NCBI GenBank assembly: GCA_019637105.1
Contig: JAHBWF010000033.1
Location: forward strand, 1-58,489
Source: Labilithrix sp.
GTDB taxonomy: Bacteria; Myxococcota_A; Polyangia; Polyangiales; Polyangiaceae
Direction: 5' to 3'
Length of the DNA stretch: 58,489 bases
Shown here: piece after piece, positions 17,177 to 26,990 of the stretch
Numbering within the stretch: position 1 is the first letter of the stretch
Layout of the letters: each line of letters opens with the position of its first letter
Made by a program: the position numbers and the translations under genes
The notes under the pieces: generated by a model
What the model was told of the DNA's origin: nothing
The model's input: the letters and a program-made list of their open reading frames with translations, nothing else
Databases searched by the model: none

Positions 17177-17742
17177 TCAGCGCGGCCGCGGCGCGCCGTG
17201 CTCCGCGCGGACGTCGGCCATCGCCTCGTCGAACCAGCGGTCGATCGCCCGAGGAAACGGCCACATCCACCCGTACTCCGGGCCGACGAAGCGCCGCTTG
17301 ATGTGTCCGCGGAGGCCCTCGGCCGCGTCGACGCCGTAGACCTCGGCGGTCGCGCGGAGGGTCTCGACGTACGCCTCCCACTCGATGCGCGCCCGGCCGT
17401 AGGCGAGGAAGAGCGGGAAGAACGGGACGAGGTAGACGAAGCTCATCGCGGCGTCGCCCATGCGCGCGCGCTGGCGGAGGTGGACGCGCTCGTGCCGGAG
17501 CAGGACGTACTTGTCGTCGTCGGTCATCGCGTCCCAGGCGTCGGGGACCCAGAGCGTGCCGAACAGGACCGTGTGATAACGTGTAAGGTACACGCGCTGC
17601 CCGCCGAGCGTGATCACCGCCAGCGCGACGTGGATGGCCTTCTGCAGCGCGCTCGTGCGCTTCTTCGGATCGAAAGCGGGGGAACTCCTTCGCGAGCTCC
17701 GCGTGGAGGCAGAGGCAGTCTTTCGGCGGGCGCCTCGCTCAT
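17177..17742 (-). CDS. HExxH-motif membrane protein (putative metalloprotease-like), 5' part frameshifted
   Basis: About 187 aa. A zinc-binding-type motif HERVH (in VLLRHERVHLRQRARM) is followed by a hydrophobic segment (FVYLVPFFPLFLAYGRARI) and then a possible third ligand Glu (EWEAYVETL), an arrangement seen in gluzincin-like proteins. No family is certain. The natural start appears to be the ATG at 17742, which has a strong GAGGAGG. From there the frame does not reach the HExxH frame without two small shifts; restoring them reads MSEAPAERL, then LHAELAKEFP, then AFDPKKRTSALQ. One shift is in a run of five C near 17690. This is part of the indel cluster described in the findings. Confidence 0.6.
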
Positions 17743-18562
17743 GGCCGCGCCTCCTCCTCGCGCACGCTGGAGCCTGCTGGCGTCGGGCACGCGCGTACGT
17801 CGAACGTCCGGGGAGGGGCCCGAGAGGAAGCGGACGATCGGCGTCCGGCAGCGGAGGCACGCGCGCCGCGTCCGTAGACAGAGCCGCGCGCCGCCGAGGA
17901 CGGACGCGTCACGCGAGGGCCGTCGCCGAGGTTCGCGCGGAGGAGCGCGCTCGCGCGCCGGAGGAGCGCGGAGAGCTCGCCGTCGTCGAGCTCCGAGAGG
18001 CGCGCGCGAGGATCGACCCCCTCGAGGAAGCACACCTCCGACTTGTACACGTTGCCGATCCCGGCGACGGCGCGCTGGACGAGCAGCGCCTCGGCGATCT
18101 CGCGATCCGGGAGCGCCCGGAGGCGCGCGATCGCCTCGGGCTCGTCCCAGCCTTCGGCGACGAGGTCGGGCCCGAGGCCGGCAAGGTCGGGCGCGCGCCG
18201 CTCCGCGGACGCCGACAGGATGCGGAGCACCGGCAGGCGCCGCCCTACGATCGCCGCGCCGGCGACCGCGAGGCGCATGTCCGGCTCGCCGCGCGGCGGG
18301 GCCCAGAACGCCGAGCGCGGGCGCTCGACGAAGACGCGCCCCTCCATCTTGAGGTGGACGTGCAGGACGCGCGCGCGCGTCGTCCCGAAGCGGACGAGAG
18401 GTTCTTGCCCTTCGCCGCGACAGGAGACGACGCGACGGCCGACGAGCGAAGCGCGCCGCGACGTCGGGGGAGGCGGCGCGCGCTGAACGCGATCACCTCG
18501 CGGCCCTCGAGCACCGGCGCGAGCTTCGCGGCGAGGCGGTGGAGCGAGTCGCCTTCAGGCAT
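17739..18562 (-). pseudogene. nei: Fpg/Nei-type DNA glycosylase, multiply frameshifted
   Basis: The start (MPEGDSLHRLAAKL, ATG at 18562, overlapping the Lhr stop as TGATG) is the hallmark N-terminus of endonuclease VIII-type glycosylases, which excise oxidised bases using Pro2/Glu3. The rest is spread over frames. GRRVVSCRGEG and KMEGRVFVERPRSAFW lie in a second frame, which continues through IGNVYKSEVCFLEG (helix-two-turn-helix) to about 17890. The zinc-finger part (RACLRCRTPIVRFLSGPSPD) lies in a third, and ACPTP returns to the second. One stretch near 18405 has a surplus G and a missing C that cancel. The gene is therefore either a recent pseudogene or, more likely, affected by sequence errors. 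Confidence 0.78.
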
Positions 18563-21500
18563 CAGGGTGCACCCTCGCCCTCGTCGAGAAAGGGCGCGTC
18601 GTCGATCGAGCTCGTCCGAAACGTCGTCGTCAGCGACGATCCGTCGTCGCCATCGGGAAATCGAACGTGATGCCCACGTCCTCCTCGCGCGCCCACCCGG
18701 CCGTCGAGGACGGCCGCGTCCGGCGCCCGCGCTCGGGAGGTAGACCATCGAGCCTTGCCGCGCGACGAACCCCGTGCTCGGCGAGCACGGACGGCACTCT
18801 CCGGCGCCGCGACTCCGTCGATCGTGGCGAGCATCGTCGTCCGCGGCCCGTGCGCGCGCGGCGCGCCCGACAGCTCCACGAGCGCGGCCGCGAGGCGATC
18901 GGCGTCCTCGCTCCGCGCGGGCTCCTCCTCGGCCAGGAACGTCGCGACGTGGTGGCCGCCGCGCGAGAGCCACGCGAGGAGCCTCCCGTCGAGGAGGACG
19001 ACGCGCGCGCCCGGGGCGCGCTGCGCGGCGCGGCCCTTCGCGAGCGGCCACGGCAGGAGCGAGCCCCACGGGTTCGCCGGATCGGTCGCGGCGAGGACGG
19101 TCGCGCGCGCCGGCTCGTCGTCGGGGGCCGGAGACGGCGCGCGGAGCCGCTCCTCGGCGCCGGGGAGCGCGAACTGCGTCGCCCCGCGTCCGGCGACGAA
19201 GTAGCCGCGGCGGAGGCGGCCTTGCTCTTCCATCGCGCGGTAGACGTCGTAGACGTAGCCGAAGCCGCCGGGGAGCCCCTCGGCGGCGGCCGCCTCGCGC
19301 AGCACCACGCCGTAGCGCTCGAGGAGCGCGCGCCCGGTCGCGGTCGCGCGCTCCGTCGGCGTGGGCTCGCGCTCCCAGCGCGATCGGCGGAGCGACCAGC
19401 GGCCCTCCGACCCCGGAGGTCCGCCGCGCGGCCGCGCCGCGCGCGCCCGGCGGCCTTCGCGGGCGCGGCTCGACTCGCGCGTGAGGCTGCGCAGCGGCTC
19501 GAGCGAGTCGTTCGTGACCTCGCCGCTCCAGACGAGGTCCCACAGCGCCTCGAGGACGTCGCCGGGGTAGCCGCCGACGGTCCGCGCGATCTCGGCGAAG
19601 AAGACGGCGCCGCGCCGCTCGAACAGATCGCGGATCTTCGCGTGGAGCGCGCCGCTCGGGAGCGCGTCGACGAGCGGCGGCGCGAGCAGGGCCTCCCGCT
19701 CGGTCCGGTAGAGCGCGACGCGCCCGTCCGTCGATCCGATGGGGGACACGCCCGCCCAGACGACCTCGCCGGTGGCGAAGAGCTGATCGAGGTGGTGCGG
19801 GCGGAACCCCGGGACGCGCGCCGGGAGCACCTCGCTCTCGAGGACGGACACAGGGATCGGGCAGCCCTCGAGCCGCGCGACGACGTCGAGCAGGAGATCG
19901 AGCGGCCGCGCGCGCGACGGCGCGCGCGGATCGACGATCCCGTGCCAGTCGGCGAGGAACCGCGCGAAGGCGTCGCCCGAGACGGGCTCGATCGCCTTGC
20001 GCAGCCGCGCGAGCGTCTTCTGCTTGAGGGCGCGCAGCACCTCGACGTCGACGTACTCGACGCGCTCGCCCGCGCGGGGGCGCTCGCCGGGCGCGAGCGG
20101 CGAGAAGGCGCCCCGCGCGAGCTTGCCCTTCGCGACGAGCGCCTCGAGCGCCGCGGTGACCGCCGGCTCGCCGATCCCCCAGCGCGCGGCCACCGCCCCC
20201 GCGGTGAACGGCCCGTGGGTCCGCGCGTAGCGGCCGACGAGGCTCGCGAGCGCGCCGGTCGTCTTCTGGAGGAACACGTCGGGCAGCCCGCGCTCGAGCA
20301 CCACGCCGAGCGCGTCGCGGTAGCGCGCGGCGTCCTCGACCGCGAAGACGCGCGGCTCTCCCGCGAGGCGCGCGCGCACGACGCGCTTGTCCCGGACGAG
20401 CTCGCGGAGCCACGCGTCCTCGGGGCGCGTCTCCGATCCGTCGTGGTGGACGCGCCGCGCGATCTCGCCGGCGGACAGGTCGCCCACCCACAACAAGAGG
20501 TCGTGGAGGGCGTCGGCGTGCTTCAGCGGGCGGTCCTCCCGCTGGAGCTTTCGCTCGTGCTCGAGGACGACCTCGGGATCGAGCAGCTTGCGGAGCTCGG
20601 CCTCGCCGAGGAGCTCGCGGAGCTGCGCGTGATCGATCGTCAGCGCCTGGGCGCGCCGCTCGGCGGCCGGGGCGTCCTCGTCGTAGATGAAGTTGCCGAC
20701 GAACGCGAAGAGCAGCGACGCGGCGAAGGGCGAGGGGACCGGCGCGTCGACGGTCGTGACGCGGATCTTGCGCGACTCGACGGCGCCGAGGAGCTCGACG
20801 AGGCCGGGGAGGTCGAACGCGTCGCGGAGGACCTCGCGGTACGTCTCGAGGACGATCGGGAACGCCGGGAACTGCGAGGCGACGGCGAGCAGGTCGGCCG
20901 AGCGCTTGCGCTGGGCCCACAAGGGCGTGCGCTTGCCGATCGCGCGGCGCGGGAGGAGCAGGGCGCGCGCGGCCGCCTCGCGGAAGCGCGCGGCGAAGAG
21001 CGACGACGCCGCGAGCTCGCGCGTGACGACGTCCTCCACCTCGTCCGGCGACGGGAAGAGGAGCTCGACGGGCGGCGGCGCCTCGCCGCCCGGGACGCGG
21101 AACACGATGCCGTCGTCGGACCAGACCGCCTCGATGTCGCCGGCGCGCGCCTCGCGGAGGCGCCGGAGCGCCGCCATCGCCCAGGGCGCGTGCACGCGGC
21201 TCCCGAACGGCGTGAGCAGGCAGACGCGGAGATCGCCGAGCTCGTCGGGGACGCGCTCGACCACGATCGTGCGGTCGCTCGGGACGGTGCCGGCCGCCTT
21301 CGTCTCCTCGCCGACGTAGGCGACGAGGTCGGCGGCCGCGCGCGCGTCGAGGTGGTGCTCCTTCGTCAAGAGCGCCAGCGCGTCGGCGTACGCGGACTCG
21401 GCGATCCGCCGCGCGAGCTTGCCGATGCGCGTCCCGAAGGCGACGGTGCGCCCCGCCCGGTCGCCGTGCCAGAAGGGCATCTTCCCCGGGACCCCGGCCG

Positions 21501-23385
21501 CGGGCGTCACGAGGACGCGGTCGCGCGTGATCTGGTCGGCCCGCCACGACGAGGCGCCGAGGAGGAAGACCTCACCCTCGCGGAGCTCGAACACCATCTC
21601 CTCGTCGAGCTCGCCGACGCGCCGCGACGGCTTCCCCTTCGTCGAGCCCTTCGCGACCTCGCCGTCCGCGCTCGAGTCGTCCGCGAGGAAGACGCCGTAG
21701 AGGCCGCGGTCCGGGATCGTCCCGCCGTTGAGGATCGCGAGCCGCTGGGCGCCGGCGCGCGGCGCGATCGTGCCTCCCGAGCGATCCCACGTGATGCGCG
21801 GGCGGAGATCGGCGAGCTCGTCGCTCGGGTAGCGGCCGGAGAGCATGTCGAGGACGCCGTCGAAGCTCGCGCGCGGGAGGTCCGCGAACGGCGCCGCGCC
21901 GCGGACGAGCGACCAGAGCTCCTCGACGTCGGTCTCGACCGGGCGCTCGTCGGCGCGGCGGGAGGCGCGCCGCGCGGAGGCGCGCGCGGGCGCCTGCCCG
22001 AGGCCCACCGCGGCGATCGCCACGATCTGCTGCGCGAGCACGTCCAGCGGGTTCCGCGCGTAGTACGTCGCCTCGACGTCGCCGTCCTCGATGCCGGCCG
22101 CCGCGGCGGCGCAGGCGAGGAGATCGTGCTTGTGCTTCGGCACGAGCACGCCCGACGGCACGCCCCCGACGTGGTGGCTCGCGCGGCCGATGCGCTGGAT
22201 GCCCGACGCCACCGACGGCGGCGCCTCGACCTGGATCACCTGGTCGACGGCGCCCATGTCGATGCCGAGCTCGAGCGAGGACGTCGCGACGATCGCGGGG
22301 AGATCGCCGGCCTTGAGCCGCTCCTCGGTCGCGCGCCGCGTGTCCTTCGCCACCGAGCCGTGGTGGGCGAGCGCGATCTCTTCGCCGGCCGTCTCGTTCA
22401 GCGCCGTCGCGAGGCGCTCGGCGAGGCGCCGGCTGTTCACGAAGATCATCGTCGAGCGCGCGCCGCGCACGCGCTCGACGAGGCGCGCGTGGACCTGGGG
22501 CCAGATGCTCTTGGTGTCGTCCGCGCCGAGGTCGTCGAGATCGAGGCCGCCGTCGGGGGCGGGGGCCGCGGCGATCGGCGGCGGGACCTCGACGGTGATG
22601 GACAGCGTCTTCTTCGCCGAGGCGTCGACGATCACGACCGGGCGCGGGACGACGCGCTTGCCCCTCGCGTCGCCGCCGCCGAGCAGCCGCGCGATCTCGT
22701 CGAGCGGGCGCTGCGTCGCCGACAGGCCCACGCGCTGCAGACCGCGGGTCGCGGGCTCGGCCCGCCTCCGCAGCGCCTCGAGCCGCTCGAGCGACAAAAA
22801 GAGGTGCGCGCCGCGCTTGCTCGCGGCCATCTGGTGGATCTCGTCGATGATGACCGTCTCGACCGACGCGAGGATCTCGCGCTGGCTCGAGGTCAAGAGC
22901 AGGTAGAGCGACTCGGGCGTCGTGATGAGGACGTCCGGCGGGGTCCGGATCATCTTCGCGCGCTCGGGCGTCGGCGTGTCGCCGGTGCGGACGGCGACCT
23001 CGAGCCGGCGGAGCTCCGCGCCGAGCCGGCCGCCGACGGCCGCGATCCCGGCGATCGGCGCGCGGAGGTTCCGTTCGACGTCCACCGCCAGCGCCTTGAG
23101 CGGCGAGACGTAGAGGACGCGGAGGCGGCGCTTGGGGTCGGGCTCGGGCGAGCGCGACAGCCGATCGATCGCGGAGAGGAACGCCGCGAGCGTCTTGCCG
23201 GAGCCGGTCGGCGCGAGCAGGAGCGTGGTCTTGCCCTCCGCGACGGGCGGCCACGCCAGCGCTTGCGCGCGGGTGGGCTCGCCGAGCGCCGCGCGGAACC
23301 ACTCCGCCACGGCCGGATGAAAGGCGGCGAGCGCGTCGACGTTCGCCGACGCTCGCGCCTTCGTGCTCTTCGCCGCGCTCTTCAT
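18562..23385 (-). CDS. lhr: Lhr-type superfamily 2 DNA helicase
   Basis: 1607-aa Lhr helicase (large helicase-related), an ATP-dependent 3'-5' translocase implicated in DNA repair. Motifs in order: Walker A APTGSGKTLAAF (about residue 57), DEIH (IIDEIHQMAASKRG), SAT (VGLSATQRP) and motif VI QRIGRASH. The winged-helix, beta-barrel and long C-terminal regions follow, matching full-length bacterial Lhr. The final 85 residues are suspect. At about 18800 a shift moves the likely true reading (GFVARQGSMVYLP) to another frame, and REEDVGITFDFPMATTDRR in yet another frame may be the genuine C-terminus, ending near 18627. The neighbouring Nei gene makes a repair operon plausible. Confidence 0.9.
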   Translation of the reverse strand: MKSAAKSTKARASANVDALAAFHPAVAEWFRAALGEPTRAQALAWPPVAEGKTTLLLAPTGSGKTLAAFLSAIDRLSRSPEPDPKRRLRVLYVSPLKALAVDVERNLRAPIAGIAAVGGRLGAELRRLEVAVRTGDTPTPERAKMIRTPPDVLITTPESLYLLLTSSQREILASVETVIIDEIHQMAASKRGAHLFLSLERLEALRRRAEPATRGLQRVGLSATQRPLDEIARLLGGGDARGKRVVPRPVVIVDASAKKTLSITVEVPPPIAAAPAPDGGLDLDDLGADDTKSIWPQVHARLVERVRGARSTMIFVNSRRLAERLATALNETAGEEIALAHHGSVAKDTRRATEERLKAGDLPAIVATSSLELGIDMGAVDQVIQVEAPPSVASGIQRIGRASHHVGGVPSGVLVPKHKHDLLACAAAAAGIEDGDVEATYYARNPLDVLAQQIVAIAAVGLGQAPARASARRASRRADERPVETDVEELWSLVRGAAPFADLPRASFDGVLDMLSGRYPSDELADLRPRITWDRSGGTIAPRAGAQRLAILNGGTIPDRGLYGVFLADDSSADGEVAKGSTKGKPSRRVGELDEEMVFELREGEVFLLGASSWRADQITRDRVLVTPAAGVPGKMPFWHGDRAGRTVAFGTRIGKLARRIAESAYADALALLTKEHHLDARAAADLVAYVGEETKAAGTVPSDRTIVVERVPDELGDLRVCLLTPFGSRVHAPWAMAALRRLREARAGDIEAVWSDDGIVFRVPGGEAPPPVELLFPSPDEVEDVVTRELAASSLFAARFREAAARALLLPRRAIGKRTPLWAQRKRSADLLAVASQFPAFPIVLETYREVLRDAFDLPGLVELLGAVESRKIRVTTVDAPVPSPFAASLLFAFVGNFIYDEDAPAAERRAQALTIDHAQLRELLGEAELRKLLDPEVVLEHERKLQREDRPLKHADALHDLLLWVGDLSAGEIARRVHHDGSETRPEDAWLRELVRDKRVVRARLAGEPRVFAVEDAARYRDALGVVLERGLPDVFLQKTTGALASLVGRYARTHGPFTAGAVAARWGIGEPAVTAALEALVAKGKLARGAFSPLAPGERPRAGERVEYVDVEVLRALKQKTLARLRKAIEPVSGDAFARFLADWHGIVDPRAPSRARPLDLLLDVVARLEGCPIPVSVLESEVLPARVPGFRPHHLDQLFATGEVVWAGVSPIGSTDGRVALYRTEREALLAPPLVDALPSGALHAKIRDLFERRGAVFFAEIARTVGGYPGDVLEALWDLVWSGEVTNDSLEPLRSLTRESSRAREGRRARAARPRGGPPGSEGRWSLRRSRWEREPTPTERATATGRALLERYGVVLREAAAAEGLPGGFGYVYDVYRAMEEQGRLRRGYFVAGRGATQFALPGAEERLRAPSPAPDDEPARATVLAATDPANPWGSLLPWPLAKGRAAQRAPGARVVLLDGRLLAWLSRGGHHVATFLAEEEPARSEDADRLAAALVELSGAPRAHGPRTTMLATIDGVAAPESAVRARRARGSSRGKARWSTSRARAPDAAVLDGRVGARGGRGHHVRFPDGDDGSSLTTTFRTSSIDDAPFLDEGEGAP

Positions 23386-23522
23386 CCGAAGCGCACAAAT
23401 GTTGCTCGGCAGGCCCGAAATGAAAAGCCCTGGCGGCGGCGCCCGGGGCCGCCGCGCGCGTGTACCTGTCCGCGGGCTGTCAGGTTTCGGCTCGATCCAG
23501 GCCCGCTCGACGCCGCTCGATC

Positions 23523-23545
23523 CCGGCCCGCTCGACCCGGGCCGG
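23523..23545 (-). terminator. GC hairpin after fmt
   Basis: 8-bp perfect stem (CCGGCCCG / CGGGCCGG) with a 7-nt loop, 18 nt beyond the fmt stop and within the 177-nt gap before lhr. The gap also holds repeated GGCCCGCTCGAC words. No T-tract. Confidence 0.45.
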
Positions 23546-23562
23546 GCGCGCGGGTCCGGGGA

Positions 23563-24615
23563 TCAGGTCCCGACGGGCGCGCCGAGGACGTCGCCCTCGG
23601 CCACGCCGCGGCCGGCGAACCAGTCGTGGGCGCCGATCGCCTTCTTGCCCTCGAGCTGGACCCGGAGGAGCTCGACCGCGCGTTCGCCGCAGGCGACGAC
23701 GACGCGCGATTTGTCCGCGAGGACCACCGTGCCCGGCGCCGCCGCGCCGCCGCCCGCTGGGAGATCGGTCACGCGGGTGGCGTGGACCTTGAGGCCCTTG
23801 CCGCGCGAGGTCGTGAAGGCGCCCGGCCACGGGCTCATCCCGCGGACGTGATCGTGCACGGCGCGCGCGGGCTTCGTGAAGTCGATCCGGCCGTCCTCCT
23901 TCTTCAGGATCGGCGCGGCGGTCGCGCGGGCGTCGTCCTGCGGGATCGGCGTGTAGCCGCCGGCGACGTACCTCGGCAGCCCCTTGCGGACCGCCAGCGC
24001 GCCGAGCGCCGAGAGGCGCTCCGACAGATCGCCGGCGGTCTCGTCGGCGACGATCTCGGTCGGGAGCTGCTCGAGCATCGCGCCCGTGTCCATGCCCTCG
24101 TCCATCTGCATCAGCGTGATCCCGGTCTCGGGCTCGCCGCGCACGATCGCCCAGGTGATCGGCGCGGCGCCGCGGTACTTCGGCAGGAGCGACGCGTGGA
24201 CGTTCACGCAGCCGAGGCGCGGCGCCTCGAGGACGTCCTTCGGCAGGATGCGCCCGTACGCGACGACCAGCGCGACGTCGGCGCTCTGCTCGCGGAGCCA
24301 CGCGGCGAACTCGCCGGTCCGGAGCTTCGTCGGCTGGACGACGGGGATCCCGAGCTCGAGCGCGCGCCGCTTCACCGGCGGAGCCGCGAGCTCGAGCCCG
24401 CGCCCCTGCGGCTTGTCGGGCTGGCAGACGACGGCCGCGACGTCGGCGATCTCGACGAGCGCGTCGAGGCAGGGCACCGCGAACTGCGGCGTCCCGAAGA
24501 ACACCGCGCGGAAGGCCTCGCTCCGGGCGTCGGGCCCGGTCGAGTCGGGCGCGATCGCGTCGGGCGCCTCGCCGGAGCCGGCGCTCGCGGGCGGATCCGC
24601 CGTCACCCCCGCCAT
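23563..24615 (-). CDS. fmt: methionyl-tRNA formyltransferase
   Basis: 350-aa enzyme that formylates initiator Met-tRNA using 10-formyltetrahydrofolate. Diagnostic segments: VFFGTPQFAVPCLDAL, then the catalytic block AYGRILPKDVLEAPRLGC, NVHASLLPKYRGAAPI (Asn, His and the SLLPxxRG loop) and MDEGMDTGAML. The C-terminal tRNA-binding OB-like domain (residues about 230-345) is complete. The first 34 residues are an Ala/Pro/Asp-rich extension not needed by the family, so the true start may be internal, but no better Met lies closer to the domain. It ends a three-gene run with two lipoprotein genes upstream (19-nt gap). Confidence 0.93.
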   Translation of the reverse strand: MAGVTADPPASAGSGEAPDAIAPDSTGPDARSEAFRAVFFGTPQFAVPCLDALVEIADVAAVVCQPDKPQGRGLELAAPPVKRRALELGIPVVQPTKLRTGEFAAWLREQSADVALVVAYGRILPKDVLEAPRLGCVNVHASLLPKYRGAAPITWAIVRGEPETGITLMQMDEGMDTGAMLEQLPTEIVADETAGDLSERLSALGALAVRKGLPRYVAGGYTPIPQDDARATAAPILKKEDGRIDFTKPARAVHDHVRGMSPWPGAFTTSRGKGLKVHATRVTDLPAGGGAAAPGTVVLADKSRVVVACGERAVELLRVQLEGKKAIGAHDWFAGRGVAEGDVLGAPVGT

Positions 24616-24634
24616 CGATGGAGGCCCCGCGCGG

Positions 24635-25408
24635 TCACTGCCCGACCTCGATCTCGAGCGCCGGCGCGCTCACCTCGTGATCGCCGCCCTCGTAGACGCC
24701 GATGAGCGGCGTGACGACCTTCACGGTGTACTTGCCCTTCGGCAGGTTGCCCGCCGGGACCCGCGGGTAGCCGCGCTCGACGGCGGTGCCGCGGACCTTG
24801 TCGGGCGCCCACTTCATCTTCACGGCCTCCCAGGGGACGCGGACGCGCGCGCTCCCGTTCGGCGCCACGGTCACCCGCGCGACCTTCGGCTCGGCGGGCG
24901 GCGGCGGGGTGTGCCCCTTCGGCGGCGGCGGCGGGCTGCTCGAGGGGACGTCGACGCGCTTCTTCTTCGCGTCGTAGGCCTCGGTCTCGAAGCGCGCCAG
25001 CGGGTCGATGCGGAAGCTGAGCGGGAGCGGCTCGGCGGTCTTGTTGGCGAACGTGACGAGGAGGTCGACCTTGCCGCCCGGGATCACGCGCGTCGGGCTC
25101 GCCGTGAGCGTGACCTCCAGCTTGCCCTTCATGTCCGGGTTGTCGACGGTCTCGGGCCTGGCGTCGGGGACCTCGCAGTCGCTCTTGGCGAGCAGGTCCT
25201 CGAGGTTGCCGATGTCGAAGCCGTTGCAGGCGTCCTTCTTCGCCGCGTTCTCCGCGCCGCCGTCGCCGTTCTCCTCGTCGTCGTCGCCGGCGTCGGGGCT
25301 GGCCTTCGCGGTCGGATCGTCGGGGTTCTTCTTCCCTCCGCAGGCGGGCGCCGCGGCGGCGGCGGCGAGGATCGAGAGGCAGAGACCCATCTTCGTCAGT
25401 CGATGCAT
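24635..25408 (-). CDS. hypothetical lipoprotein
   Basis: 257-aa predicted lipoprotein (lipobox AAPAC, Cys about residue 23) with a long acidic Asp/Glu/Gly-rich linker. The mature part contains a beta-sandwich-like domain (VTLTASPTRVIPGGKVDLLV), similar in feel to Ig-like domains that describe assigned rights of force or stability. A Pro-rich stretch (SSSPPPPPKGHTPPPPAEP) splits it. Two Cys (DACNGFDI, SDCEVPD) precede the domain and may form a disulfide. Starts at the ATG at 25408 with GGAGA upstream; the first 13 nt overlap the end of the 25396 gene. No function recognised. Confidence 0.78.
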   Translation of the reverse strand: MHRLTKMGLCLSILAAAAAAPACGGKKNPDDPTAKASPDAGDDDEENGDGGAENAAKKDACNGFDIGNLEDLLAKSDCEVPDARPETVDNPDMKGKLEVTLTASPTRVIPGGKVDLLVTFANKTAEPLPLSFRIDPLARFETEAYDAKKKRVDVPSSSPPPPPKGHTPPPPAEPKVARVTVAPNGSARVRVPWEAVKMKWAPDKVRGTAVERGYPRVPAGNLPKGKYTVKVVTPLIGVYEGGDHEVSAPALEIEVGQ

Positions 25409-25716
25409 GCTTGCCACGTCTCCGGGGTGGGGGCCTTCATCGCGCAGCGGTACTCGCTCTTCGAGATCTCGGACTCGCACTGGCTCTCGACGCGCGCGTA
25501 CCCGGGCTCGGCCTTGCGGAGCGCCCGCTTCATCTCGCGCGCCGCGCGGGACTCTTCGGGCGAGAGGTCGGCCAGCGTCGGATCGCCGGCGATCGTCATG
25601 TCGACGTAGCGGTCGAGCATCTCGGTGCACTGCGCGCGCGTGGCCTTGCCGTTGCACGCGACGGCGAGCGTCAGCACGGGCGCAGCGAAGAGCAGGCGGC
25701 TCACGCGGCGCAGCAT
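25396..25716 (-). CDS. small hypothetical lipoprotein
   Basis: 106-aa lipoprotein: MLRRVSRLLF signal, lipobox LAVAC (Cys21), then a compact helical domain with regularly placed Cys (RAQCTEMLDRYVDM, VESQCESEISK, YRCAMKA, WQACID). This is a recurring architecture of unknown function in myxobacterial genomes (from memory of the group, not searched). First gene of the run that continues through the 24635 lipoprotein and fmt; divergent from serC. Confidence 0.75.
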   Translation of the reverse strand: MLRRVSRLLFAAPVLTLAVACNGKATRAQCTEMLDRYVDMTIAGDPTLADLSPEESRAAREMKRALRKAEPGYARVESQCESEISKSEYRCAMKAPTPETWQACID

Positions 25717-25794
25717 ACAAGAAAACGCGGGCGTCCATCGGGGAAGCGCCGCTCGCTGTCGGGGGCGCCGGCGCCGGTGGTAGAGTCCCCGCCG

Positions 25795-26919
25795 ATGAGC
25801 CGAGCGATGAACTTCAACGCTGGTCCCGCCGCGCTTCCCCTGGCCGCGCTCGAGCGCGCGCGCGAGGAGCTCCTCGACTTCGAGGGCTCCGGGATGAGCA
25901 TCATGGAGCACAGCCACCGCGGGAAGGTCTACGAGAAGGTCCACGACGAGGCGACGTCGCTCGTGGCGGAGCTGCTCGGGACGCCGCTCGACGCGTGGGA
26001 CGTGCTCTTCGTGCAGGGCGGGGCGTCGACGGCGTTCGCGCAGATCCCGATGAACTTCCTCGGGCCCGGCGCGACGGCGGACTTCGTCGTCACCGGGGCG
26101 TGGGGCGAGAAGGCGTTCGCCGAGGCGCGCACCGTCAAGGCGATCGGCGGGGGCGAGCCGCGCGTCGCCGCGAGCACCAAGCGCGACGACAAGAGCTACG
26201 TCCGCGTGCCGAGGCAGGACGAGCTCGCGTTGACCGGCGAGGGCGCCGCCTACGTCCACGTCACGAGCAACGAGACCATCCACGGCGTCGAGTACGCGCT
26301 CGGACCGGAGACGCCGTTCCCGAAGGTCGAGGCGCCGTTGATCGTCGACATGTCGAGCGACATCCTCGGCCGCCGCGTCGACGCCGCGCAGTTCGACGTG
26401 ATCTACGCGGGCGCGCAGAAGAACATCGGCCCGAGCGGCGTCACGATCGTCGCGCTCAAGAAGGAGATGACCGCGCGAGGTCGGAGGGACATCCCGACCG
26501 TCTTCCAGTACCGGACCGTCGCCGAGAACCGCTCGCTCTACAACACGCCGCCGACCTTCGGGATCTACCTGGTGCGCAACACGCTCGGCTGGATGAAGGC
26601 CGAGGGCGGCGTCGACGCGATCGAGGCGCGGAACCGGAAGAAGGCGAAGGCGATCTACGACGCGATCGACGGCTCGGGCGGGTTCTACCGTTGCCCCGTC
26701 GAGCCGGCGTGCCGCTCGATCATGAACGTCGTCTGGCGCCTGCCGACCCCGGAGCTCGAAGAGGCCTTCGTGAAGGAGGCGGCGGCCGAGGCGATGATCG
26801 GCCTCAAGGGGCACCGCGCCGTCGGAGGGATCCGCGCGTCGATCTACAACGCGGCGGAGCTCTCCTGGTGCGAGGCGCTCGCCTCGTTCATGAACGACTT
26901 CGCGAAGCGCCGCGGCTGA
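25795..26919 (+). CDS. serC: phosphoserine aminotransferase
   Basis: 374-aa PLP-dependent (class V) transaminase converting 3-phosphohydroxypyruvate and glutamate to phosphoserine and 2-oxoglutarate. It begins with the family signature MNFNAGPAALPLAAL and contains MSIMEHSHRGK, FVQGGASTAFAQIPMNFL, the PLP lysine in YAGAQKNIGPSGV and the substrate-binding tail GHRAVGGIRASIYNA. Length and motifs are standard. I start at the ATG at 25795 (MSRAMNFNAG); the second ATG at 25807 is also plausible. serA/serB are not nearby. The divergent lipoprotein gene starts 78 nt away. Confidence 0.95.
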   Translation: MSRAMNFNAGPAALPLAALERAREELLDFEGSGMSIMEHSHRGKVYEKVHDEATSLVAELLGTPLDAWDVLFVQGGASTAFAQIPMNFLGPGATADFVVTGAWGEKAFAEARTVKAIGGGEPRVAASTKRDDKSYVRVPRQDELALTGEGAAYVHVTSNETIHGVEYALGPETPFPKVEAPLIVDMSSDILGRRVDAAQFDVIYAGAQKNIGPSGVTIVALKKEMTARGRRDIPTVFQYRTVAENRSLYNTPPTFGIYLVRNTLGWMKAEGGVDAIEARNRKKAKAIYDAIDGSGGFYRCPVEPACRSIMNVVWRLPTPELEEAFVKEAAAEAMIGLKGHRAVGGIRASIYNAAELSWCEALASFMNDFAKRRG

Positions 26920-26990
26920 GGCGCAGGCGCGTCGAGGCGGCGCCGCGACCGGCGCCGCGGTCGGATCCGCGCGGCGGTCGTCGAAAGCGG

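Noticed and set aside
18667-24705. A 2,012-codon open frame on the plus strand opposite Lhr and Fmt
   Set aside because: It is the antisense shadow of well-supported minus-strand genes; its composition is extreme (Arg/Glu/Ala-rich) and no domain is visible. Long antisense frames are expected at this GC content.
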